From contig PMUE01000056.1 of assembly GCA_003167055.1 (NCBI GenBank), positions 1-5,767 of the forward strand: 5,767 bases of DNA, written 5' to 3'. Made by a program: the position numbers and the translations under genes. The notes under the pieces were generated by a model. It searched no databases. It was given only the letters and a program-made list of their open reading frames with translations, and was not told the origin of the DNA. The DNA comes from Vulcanimicrobiota bacterium (GTDB lineage Bacteria > Vulcanimicrobiota > Vulcanimicrobiia > Vulcanimicrobiales > Vulcanimicrobiaceae). Of this stretch, positions 1 to 4,887 are shown piece by piece (the stretch's first letter is position 1; each line of letters starts with the position of its first letter).

Positions 1-75
1 CTCTCACCAGGTACTAACCCGAATAACCATCTCCCGTCAGGCCGCTAGCCTACCCTGGCAGTGGAGGAATACGTC
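1..75. other. Leader upstream of the efflux adaptor
   Basis: No gene can be supported here. One frame is open from base 1 to a TAG at 46-48 and could be the last 15 codons of an upstream gene, but 15 residues are too few to recognise. No convincing -35/-10 pair is visible. The adaptor may therefore be transcribed from further upstream, outside the window. Confidence 0.3.
63..67 (+). promoter_or_regulatory. Shine-Dalgarno GGAGG deciding the adaptor start
   Basis: GGAGG ends 8 nt before the ATG at 76. The longer reading from GTG at 61 would put this ribosome-binding site inside the gene and add only MEEYV, with no signal-peptide value. The ATG at 76 is therefore preferred. Confidence 0.75.
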
Positions 76-1566
76 ATGTCAGCACAATCGCTACCGCTTC
101 AAGCGGGTTTTTCGGGTCTCGGCGCCGCCATCGGGCGAGCGTTCGGCCGGTTCCCGCGTTGGGCGCTCGCTGTCGTGTCGCTCATCGTTATCGTGGGCCT
201 GGTTGCAGGCACGATCATGGTGCGCACACGTTCCGCGGTGGACGTCGTTACGACACCCGTCGTCCAGCAAACACTCACGCAGTCGGTAACCGCGTCGGGT
301 ACGGTCAATCCGCAAAACAGCATTTCGGTCGGTACGCAAGTTTCGGGAACGATCTCGCAACTCGACGTCGACTACAATTCGAAAGTCACCAAGGGCGAAG
401 TGCTCGCGCGCATCGATCCGAGTTCGATTCAAGATCAGCTCGATCAAGCCGACGCGAATTACGCGCAAGCCCAAGCGCAGGCGAGCGAAGCCGGCGCGAA
501 CACGACCGCGGAAGCGGCCGGTGCCACCGCCGCGCAAACCGCGATTCCTAAAGCGCAGGCGGCGCTGACGGTCGCGCAAGAGCAGCTCACTCGCGATCAA
601 ACGCTGCTGAAGGAAGGCTACATCGCGCAAGAGACCGTGCAGCAAGATCAATCGACGGTTGCCCAGGATGCAACCGTGGTTGCGCAAGCGCAAGCGGCCT
701 ATGCCCAAACGCAAGCGCAAACGCAAGCTGAAGGCGCCGGCACGCAGGCCGCGCAGGCTGCGGCACAAGCCGCCGCGGCAACGGTTGCGCAGGATCAAGT
801 CAACTTGAACAACACCGTCATTACCTCGCCCGTCACCGGCACGGTGATCGCGCGCGACGTCTCGATCGGCCAAACCGTCGCGTCCTCGCTGCAGACACCC
901 ACGCTCTTCCTGATCGCGCAGAACCTCGATCAAATGGAAGTCGACATCAACGTCGGCGAACCCGACATCGGCGGCGTCAAGCAAGGTGAGACGGTCAACT
1001 TCACGGTGCTCGCCTACCCGAACCAAGTCTTCACCGGCAAGGTCACGCAGGTCCGCATCAACCCGACGACCGTCAACAACGTGGTCACCTACGACGTCGT
1101 GGTCGACGTGAACAACACGACCGGCCAACTACTCCCCGGCATGACGGCCAACGCCACCATCAACGTGGCAAGCGCGCCCAACGCGCTGGTGGTTCCGCTC
1201 AGTGCAGTGCACGCGGCACGCAGCGCGCAGAGTGCAGCGGCCGGTAGCGCGGGTGCAGCCAATCCGTGGGGCGGCAGCGCCGCTGGTAGCAGCAGCGTGG
1301 CGACTGGTCAGAACGCAACGATCATGGTACAGCGCAACGGCAAGATCACGCGCGTCCCGGTGCAAGTCGGTCTCGTGACGACCACGCAAGCGGCGGTCAC
1401 GCCCGTCAACGGCGCAACACTCGCGGCCGGTGACAAAGTGGTCACCGCGATGAGCGGGGGCTCGCACAAGGGCTCATATCAAGGCCAGCATCAGCAAGGT
1501 GCAGCAAGCACCAATCCGCTGGCCGGCGGCAGCGCCTCGCGCGGCGCAACCCGCGGCATCCAGTAG
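76..1566 (+). CDS. HlyD/MacA-like periplasmic adaptor (membrane fusion protein) of an efflux system
   Basis: 496 residues. Such adaptors sit in the inner membrane and bridge an inner-membrane ABC (MacB-type) or RND pump to an outer-membrane TolC-type channel. Seen here: a basic N-terminus and one membrane segment at about 29-49; the first half of a lipoyl/barrel-sandwich domain at about 66-116 (ASGTVNP, VSGTI, GEVLARIDP); a long Ala/Gln-rich alpha-hairpin at about 117-244; the return lipoyl half at 245-280 (ITSPVTGTVIARDVSIGQTV); a beta-barrel at about 285-365 including VVTYDVVVDV and LLPGMTANATI, which is very MacA-like; and a membrane-proximal domain from 370. An Ala/Gly/Ser insertion at about 381-412 interrupts that domain, and the last ~35 residues are low-complexity. 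At 496 residues it is longer than typical MacA (about 370) because of the hairpin, insertion and tail. No macB-like or tolC-like gene lies downstream, so partners must be upstream or elsewhere. Family assignment is firm; MacA versus another HlyD subtype is inference. Confidence 0.88.
   Translation: MSAQSLPLQAGFSGLGAAIGRAFGRFPRWALAVVSLIVIVGLVAGTIMVRTRSAVDVVTTPVVQQTLTQSVTASGTVNPQNSISVGTQVSGTISQLDVDYNSKVTKGEVLARIDPSSIQDQLDQADANYAQAQAQASEAGANTTAEAAGATAAQTAIPKAQAALTVAQEQLTRDQTLLKEGYIAQETVQQDQSTVAQDATVVAQAQAAYAQTQAQTQAEGAGTQAAQAAAQAAAATVAQDQVNLNNTVITSPVTGTVIARDVSIGQTVASSLQTPTLFLIAQNLDQMEVDINVGEPDIGGVKQGETVNFTVLAYPNQVFTGKVTQVRINPTTVNNVVTYDVVVDVNNTTGQLLPGMTANATINVASAPNALVVPLSAVHAARSAQSAAAGSAGAANPWGGSAAGSSSVATGQNATIMVQRNGKITRVPVQVGLVTTTQAAVTPVNGATLAAGDKVVTAMSGGSHKGSYQGQHQQGAASTNPLAGGSASRGATRGIQ
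706..729 (+). repeat. 12-bp tandem duplication inside the adaptor hairpin
   Basis: CAAACGCAAGCG is followed directly by CAAACGCAAGCT, encoding QTQA twice (residues 211-218). It lies in a stretch made almost wholly of Ala, Gln and Thr codons (about 195-240), with further CAAGCG-type units around 684-696. It looks like local slippage expanding the coiled-coil hairpin in frame. Confidence 0.6.
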
Positions 1567-1575
1567 CGGAAAACG

Positions 1576-1623
1576 CGAGCGGCTACGGCCCGAGGACGAC
1601 TCCGACGGGCGCGTAGCCGCTCG
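1576..1623 (-). terminator. Hairpin terminator built into the 3' end of the lipoprotein gene
   Basis: A perfect 12-bp inverted repeat (1576-1587 CGAGCGGCTACG with 1612-1623) is extended by 4 further GC pairs (1588-1591 with 1607-1610) after a one-base bulge at 1611. On the minus strand the stem is followed by CGTTTTCC, a short T4 run, which favours termination of the leftward lipoprotein transcript. The stem contains that gene's last codons and its TAG (1583-1585). It also lies 10 bp past the adaptor stop, so it could serve the rightward transcript, although no T-run follows on that side. Stem strength is clear; the short T-run makes factor-independent termination probable rather than certain. 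Confidence 0.65.
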
Positions 1624-3328
1624 GCAATGCAATCGTGATCGACGGGGCCGCGTATGGCAGTTCATACACGGTCACCGTCGTTGCGTTGCTGTTCGCGACG
1701 AAGATGTCGTAGCCGTTGTCGCACGCAACCAGCGGCCCGAACCCCAGAAATGCATTCGTAATCGAGACGCCCTGCGTAATGGTCGTGGTGAGCGCTGCTT
1801 GCGGAGACAGGATCTGCACGCCGCTGGTCGACGCGACAACGGCGTTGCCGCTCGGATCGTAGGTCGCATAGTACGCGTTTCCGCCACCAGGTTCGAAGTA
1901 CGCTTCCACGGGTCCAACGGCAGGCGCGATCGCGACGTCATTGAGCGTGCTGGCATAAACCGTGCCTTGCGCATTGACGACGACGCTCGACACGGGATTG
2001 AGCGAAGCGGGAAGGGCAATGGTGCGGATTGGACTGGGGCCGTAATTCGGTGGGGAAAACTCCACGATTGACCGCTCGATGACCGATGGCGCTGTAAACA
2101 CGTTGCCGTTTGCGTCGATGGCCACCGGCGTGCCCGACCCGCCGAGAAACCACGAAATGTCGGACGTCGAGAAGCCCCGGTACGCGGCGGTGCCGTCCGA
2201 ATAATCAAAGCTGACGACGATATCGCCGATTGGATCGATTGACACGCCCGAAGGATAGTCGATCGAAAAGAGTGACAGGGTATTGTTGACGCCGCCGGTG
2301 TACGGCGGTGCGTATTGCGTCACCGTGTTGTTGTTCCAGTTCGCGACATACAGATTACGCAGCGCGTCGACGGCGACGCCGGACGGTCCGTCGATCCCTG
2401 CGGTGATCGTTATCGGCGTGCCGGTATACGGCGGAGCGTAGACGAAGACCGCGCCGCCGCCGCTGTCGATGCAGCTGGTGCTGACGCCGTGGCACGCGAA
2501 GACGAACAGGGTCCGCGGGTCGTTCTTCACACTAAATGTCGCCGTGCACACGGCGCCGCTAAGCGAGCAGGTCGAATCGGGATAGGTGGCGGTCACTTGC
2601 AGCGTCACAGTGCTGCTCGTCGCTATCGGCGGTTCGACGGTAAACACGTTCGGCTGCGCTACTGGGGGATTTGTGACGGTCCAGCCGGTGCCGCTCACCG
2701 TCGAAAGCTTCATCGTCGGCGAACCCTGCCCGACGATGTAGTTCCCATCGGCATCCAGCGCCACCACACTCATCGGCTGTGCAACCATCCCGCCAACGAC
2801 GAAGCCGCTCACCATCGTTCCTGTAAACGCCTGGCTGAGCGGCGTGACGAGAATGCTCGCGGGCACGCCCGAGAGCGTCATCGGAATTGTGTTCGATCCG
2901 GTTGCGGATACGGTAAACGCGAGGTTCTGTCCGCTCGAGAGTAGATTACCGCCGCCGAAGGTGCCGTCGAACGTCGAGATCGTCGCGGTGTACATGCCGG
3001 GGAAGAGTTGGACACTCGTCGAGCATTGGACTTGGCCGAGCGAGACGGCGCAGCCCGGTGAGGTGGACTGCAGATTCATCGTGAAGGTGAGCGCGGTTTG
3101 GCCCGCTTGCTGCACGAGGAGCGTGAGGCTTTCCGTGGACGGCGAAACATAGTGCGGACGTTTGCGCGTTGCAAGGTTCGCCTGCGGAATCGTGATAACC
3201 AATTGCACTTGCACGGCCCGTGCGCCGGAGCCGGGCGGCGGCGATTGTTGGGCGCTGGGCGCGAAGGTGCTGCCGCCGCCGCAACCCGACAGCAGAAAAA
3301 GCAATACGAGCGCACGCAAGATACGCAC
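1583..3328 (-). CDS. Predicted lipoprotein with Ig-like N-terminal part and NHL-like beta-propeller
   Basis: 581 residues from a GTG start at 3328. It is the only usable start, because no other start codon occurs in frame between it and the TAG at 3394-3392. A hydrophobic signal ends in the lipobox LLSGC, giving lipidation at Cys16, followed by GGGS and a Pro/Ser/Gln linker to about 38. Residues 40-150 and 155-268 look like two beta-sandwich (Ig-like) units, each with a Cys pair (C93/C102, C254/C261). From about 273 a propeller begins, with NHL-type blades such as GPSGVAVDALRNLYVANWNN (313-332), YPSGVSIDPIGDIVV (358-372) and TPVAIDANGNVFTA (400-413). YAPPYTG occurs at 297-303 and 339-345, with weaker copies at 424-430 (FSPPNYG) and 555-560. 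Such proteins are exported and surface- or periplasm-anchored; substrate and role are unknown. No catalytic residues of SMP-30/gluconolactonase can be assigned. No clear Shine-Dalgarno precedes the GTG; a short 5' leader is likely (see the dyad at 3357-3388). Confidence 0.82.
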   Translation of the reverse strand: MRILRALVLLFLLSGCGGGSTFAPSAQQSPPPGSGARAVQVQLVITIPQANLATRKRPHYVSPSTESLTLLVQQAGQTALTFTMNLQSTSPGCAVSLGQVQCSTSVQLFPGMYTATISTFDGTFGGGNLLSSGQNLAFTVSATGSNTIPMTLSGVPASILVTPLSQAFTGTMVSGFVVGGMVAQPMSVVALDADGNYIVGQGSPTMKLSTVSGTGWTVTNPPVAQPNVFTVEPPIATSSTVTLQVTATYPDSTCSLSGAVCTATFSVKNDPRTLFVFACHGVSTSCIDSGGGAVFVYAPPYTGTPITITAGIDGPSGVAVDALRNLYVANWNNNTVTQYAPPYTGGVNNTLSLFSIDYPSGVSIDPIGDIVVSFDYSDGTAAYRGFSTSDISWFLGGSGTPVAIDANGNVFTAPSVIERSIVEFSPPNYGPSPIRTIALPASLNPVSSVVVNAQGTVYASTLNDVAIAPAVGPVEAYFEPGGGNAYYATYDPSGNAVVASTSGVQILSPQAALTTTITQGVSITNAFLGFGPLVACDNGYDIFVANSNATTVTVYELPYAAPSITIALPSGYAPVGVVLGP

Positions 3329-3356
3329 AACGGGGTATACTTCGGCCCACCTCGTC

Positions 3357-3388
3357 GTTGTACTCCCTCCAGGTAACTGGAGGGCGAA
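3357..3388 (-). promoter_or_regulatory. Candidate promoter with MerR-type dyad operator upstream of the lipoprotein gene
   Basis: The palindrome CCCTCCAGGTAACTGGAGGG (3365-3384) is perfect, with 8-bp arms and a 4-nt centre. Read leftward, TTCGCC (3388-3383) and TACAAC (3362-3357) flank a 20-nt spacer holding the dyad, whose first arm overlaps the -35-like hexamer. This is the layout of MerR-family metal or redox promoters such as CueR/HmrR sites (ACCTTCC...GGAAGGT with a 19-20 bp spacer). The hexamers are weak matches (3/6 and 4/6), as is normal for such promoters. The lipoprotein GTG lies about 29 nt downstream of the -10-like box. Alternative: a terminator of the Uma2 remnant that ends at 3392, although no T-run follows in either direction. 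Confidence 0.45.
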
Positions 3389-3391
3389 GCG

Positions 3392-3739
3392 CTACTTCAT
3401 CCCGTCGCGCGTGAACGCACGAATCTGCTCGGTCTCAGGCAGCACATCGAGTGCTAGCGTTCCGCCCATGTCGAGATACGCGCGCTTTTCCGGCGTCAAG
3501 GCATCGAGCCGTTCGCGCGCGACGAAGGCGATGTCGGGCACGAGTGAGGTCCGCGGTTGGCCCGCATGCATGTAGAAGCGCCACTCGGTTCCAACGTCGC
3601 CGCGGTCGCCTGCCAGCTGCGCGACGAGCATTGCCAGGCGTGGCTGCAGTATCGCATGGCGTCGCTGTGCACTCACCTTGCGGACCAGCCGGCCAGCCAG
3701 GATTTCCGTATAGGGCTTTTCGTCGATCGCGCGTTGCAT
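3392..3739 (-). pseudogene. Uma2 family (DUF820) endonuclease-like gene, internally deleted and C-terminally short
   Basis: 115 residues from ATG, with GAGGA 7 nt upstream (3751-3747). Uma2/DUF820 proteins have a PD-(D/E)xK nuclease-like fold and are usually about 180-200 residues. The N-terminal half is a good match: KPYTEILAGRLVRKVSAQRR (8-27), the AGDRGDVGTEWRF segment (43-55) and the conserved Pro-Asp at 68-69 in SLVPDIAFV. The family next has a segment like PPFAPDIxVEVxSP, holding the second acidic catalytic residue, before the YLxxGxxLVLDVDPET strand. Here residues 82-90 run straight from TPEKRA into YLDMGGTLALDVLPETEQIR, so about 28-35 residues appear to be missing with the frame kept. 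The protein also stops after AFTRDGMK, some 20-30 residues short. I infer a dead or non-catalytic remnant. It diverges from the HNH gene across 98 bp. Confidence 0.75.
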
Positions 3740-3837
3740 GGTTGGATCCTCACTTTGACCATATCACGCGGGGGCCGTCCGCCGTCTAGTAGCTGCCAAA
3801 GGCCGCTGCGGACGACGCGTGCAATTCGAAGAACAAG
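3740..3837. other. Divergent intergenic gap between the Uma2 remnant and the HNH gene
   Basis: These 98 bp must hold any dedicated promoters of both genes. TTGACC (3755-3760) is a good -35 match on the plus strand, but no acceptable -10 lies 16-19 nt beyond it. A 7-bp inverted repeat, CGTCCGC (3776-3782) with GCGGACG (3808-3814), has a 25-nt spacer and could be an operator, but is short enough to occur by chance in GC-rich DNA. Confidence 0.3.
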
Positions 3838-4170
3838 ATGGGTTGGAGCGAATTTCGCGATCGCACCACGCGCGATGAATGGAGATCGGCGCTGCTGGAA
3901 AGGCAGGCCGGTCTCTGTGCGTTGTGCCGTCAACGATTTCCCGGCGAGGGGGAACTGCACCCGAGCGCGGATGCAGCGTGGCGCCTAACGTTCGACCACA
4001 TCGTGCCAAAGGCCCAAGGTGGCCTCGACACGCTCGACAACCTGCAGGCCGTAAACTACATCTGCAACGTCCGCAAGGGCGACGGTTCGCAGGAGCGCCC
4101 GGTTCCGCCGGCGCCGCGGGTGTTGCGGAGTGAGGCCGATGGTGTGCGGCGAATTGAGAAGCATGGCTGA
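3838..4170 (+). CDS. Small HNH endonuclease
   Basis: 110 residues with a single HNH (beta-beta-alpha metal) domain. Seen: CALC (C27, C30), the first half of a zinc knuckle; a ~22-residue insert; FDHIVPKAQGG (52-62), with His54 as expected general base next to Asp53; LDNLQ (66-70) with Asn68; and NYICNVRKGDG (73-83), giving C76 and N77. The usual second knuckle is CxxC or HxxC; here the first position is Asn73, so zinc binding may be weaker or use another residue. The domain nicks or cuts DNA in many contexts, and the target cannot be read from sequence. The ATG at 3838 has only a weak AAGAA-type ribosome site, and no other in-frame start lies close upstream. It overlaps hicB by 8 nt, so the three genes are probably one transcript. 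Small HNH proteins occur in restriction, phage and mobile contexts; nothing nearby decides between these. Confidence 0.85.
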   Translation: MGWSEFRDRTTRDEWRSALLERQAGLCALCRQRFPGEGELHPSADAAWRLTFDHIVPKAQGGLDTLDNLQAVNYICNVRKGDGSQERPVPPAPRVLRSEADGVRRIEKHG

Positions 4171-4414
4171 ACTTCGTTACGCCGTCGTTTTGGAACCGTG
4201 CCCGCCAGAGGAAGGTGGCGGCTACGCCGTTACCGTGCCGGCTCTGCCAGAGATCGTGACGCAAGGCGACACGCTGGAACATTCCCTACTTATGGCGCGG
4301 GATGCAATCGAGCTAAGTCTCGCGGTTCGGCGCGGTGAAGGTCTCGATATTCCGCCATCCGACGCTGACGGTGCGCGGCTAGAGACCGTGTCCGTCAGCT
4401 CTCCCGCGGCCTAA
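4163..4414 (+). CDS. hicB: HicB-type antitoxin
   Basis: 83 residues. HicB proteins bind and block the HicA RNase and usually repress their own operon. The core is typical of the degenerate RNase H-like fold: RYAVVLEP (5-12), GGGYAVTVPALPEIVTQGDT (18-37) and the helix LEHSLLMARDAIELSLAVRR (38-57). The C-terminus after about 66 is short and no ribbon-helix-helix or HTH DNA-binding domain is visible, so autoregulation by this protein alone is doubtful. The start at ATG 4163 is chosen because family homology begins there and a GAGAA motif sits 2 nt upstream. Earlier GTG 4130 and ATG 4139 are in frame but would add residues without homology. It overlaps the HNH stop by 8 nt, and hicA follows after 3 nt. 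The order antitoxin-then-toxin is the reverse of the classical hicAB order. Confidence 0.87.
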   Translation: MAELRYAVVLEPCPPEEGGGYAVTVPALPEIVTQGDTLEHSLLMARDAIELSLAVRRGEGLDIPPSDADGARLETVSVSSPAA

Positions 4415-4417
4415 CGA

Positions 4418-4639
4418 TTGCCCAAACTCCCTCGCATATCGGCGCGAGAATTTGCGCGCGCTTTGCAGCGCGCTGGTTTTGTTCTCGTTCGGCAGACAGG
4501 TTCACACGCGTTCTACCGACACCCGAGCGGGAGAATGGTCAATGTTCCGATGCACCCTGGCGACCTCAGGACACCGACGATCGCGGCAATGCTTAAAGCC
4601 TCCGGCTTAACGGCCGACGAATTGCGCAGCTTGCTTTAG
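4418..4639 (+). CDS. hicA: HicA-type mRNA interferase toxin
   Basis: 73 residues from a TTG start 3 nt after the hicB stop. HicA has a dsRNA-binding-like fold and cleaves mRNA, with a conserved catalytic His. Seen: PKLPRISAREFARALQRAGF (2-21), the usual HicA opening; RQTGSHAFYRHPSGR (25-39) with His30 in the conserved G-S-H; VNVPMHPGDL (41-50); and the C-terminal helix TIAAMLKASGLTADELRSLL (54-73). Full family length with nothing missing, so it should be active. No Shine-Dalgarno precedes the TTG; translation most likely depends on ribosomes finishing hicB, which would keep toxin below antitoxin. The TTG is supported by homology starting at its second codon. Confidence 0.88.
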   Translation: MPKLPRISAREFARALQRAGFVLVRQTGSHAFYRHPSGRMVNVPMHPGDLRTPTIAAMLKASGLTADELRSLL

Positions 4640-4660
4640 ATCTCACCCCTCCCCATTCGC

Positions 4661-4721
4661 TATTGACGGTCTGCATGGACTAGGAGAAGCTTAGAGCACC
4701 ATGCAGACCGTTAATATTTTT
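4661..4721 (+). terminator. 18-bp stem plus T5 after hicA, overlapping the antitoxin-remnant start
   Basis: Arms 4661-4678 and 4699-4716 pair along all 18 positions as RNA (13 contiguous Watson-Crick pairs 4666-4678/4699-4711, one G-U at 4665/4712, then four A-U pairs), around a 20-nt loop. TTTTT follows at 4717-4721. It starts 22 nt after the hicA stop, so it fits an intrinsic terminator for HNH-hicBA, although the loop is longer than usual. The right arm contains ATG and the next codons of the broken Phd-like gene (4701). If transcribed from upstream, the stem would hide that start codon. An operator for the antitoxin is the alternative reading. Confidence 0.6.
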
Positions 4722-4887
4722 GAGGCTAAGGCGTATCTTCTCAGCCGGGCCGAAGCCGCGCCTCAAGTTGGGACTCCTCGAAGGGCAGGGCACGGTGCCG
4801 GACGATTTCGACGACCCCTTGCCCGACGACGTCCTCGCAGCATTCAAGGGCGTACTCCGAACTCGTGACGCTAACCTGAAGCATTGA
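4701..4887 (+). pseudogene. Broken Phd/YefM-type antitoxin (internal deletion with frameshift)
   Basis: Reading from ATG 4701 gives MQTVNIFEAKAYL, the standard opening of Phd/YefM antitoxins. It then runs into unrelated Arg-rich residues and a TGA at 4866. From about 4741, the frame one base later gives a typical family tail: SAGPKPRLKLGLLEG, then VPDDFDDPLPDDVLAAFKG, ending at TGA 4885-4887. The middle of the family (second helix and the GEEIVIARxGKPVAxL region) is absent. The head (~13) and tail (~48) together fall about 25-35 residues short of the usual 80-95, so the simplest history is a deletion not divisible by three. The surviving tail is the toxin-binding part in this family. A TTG at 4720 could start a 55-residue product in the tail frame, but it lacks a ribosome site. 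No PIN, Doc or RelE-type toxin follows. A sequencing indel alone would not explain the missing middle. Confidence 0.8.

Noticed and set aside
681..729. CRISPR-like or tandem repeat array around CAAGCG units
   Set aside because: The units are short, contiguous and in frame with the Ala/Gln hairpin; there are no spacers.
91..1128. Long minus-strand open frame opposite the adaptor
   Set aside because: Arg/Leu/Asp-rich shadow of a GC-rich coding gene; the plus-strand product has full adaptor domain order and a good ribosome site.
2711..2738. 9-bp inverted repeat CATCGTCGG/CCGACGATG with a 10-nt loop
   Set aside because: It sits in the middle of the lipoprotein coding sequence with no T-run and no boundary nearby; chance pairing is likely in GC-rich codons.
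2315..2944. Plus-strand open frame of 209 codons inside the lipoprotein gene
   Set aside because: Arg/His-rich shadow; the minus frame has signal peptide, lipobox and NHL-like repeats.
3451..3988. Plus-strand open frames over the Uma2 remnant
   Set aside because: The minus strand shows Uma2 motifs and a well-placed GAGGA; the plus products are Arg/Ala-rich with no motif.
4130..4162. Earlier start for hicB at GTG 4130 or ATG 4139
   Set aside because: The extra residues have no HicB character and ATG 4139 has its GAGG only 3 nt away; homology starts at 4163.
4663..4694. TTGACG as a -35 box for the antitoxin remnant
   Set aside because: A good -35 match, but no acceptable -10 lies 16-19 nt downstream; the bases are better explained by the 18-bp stem.
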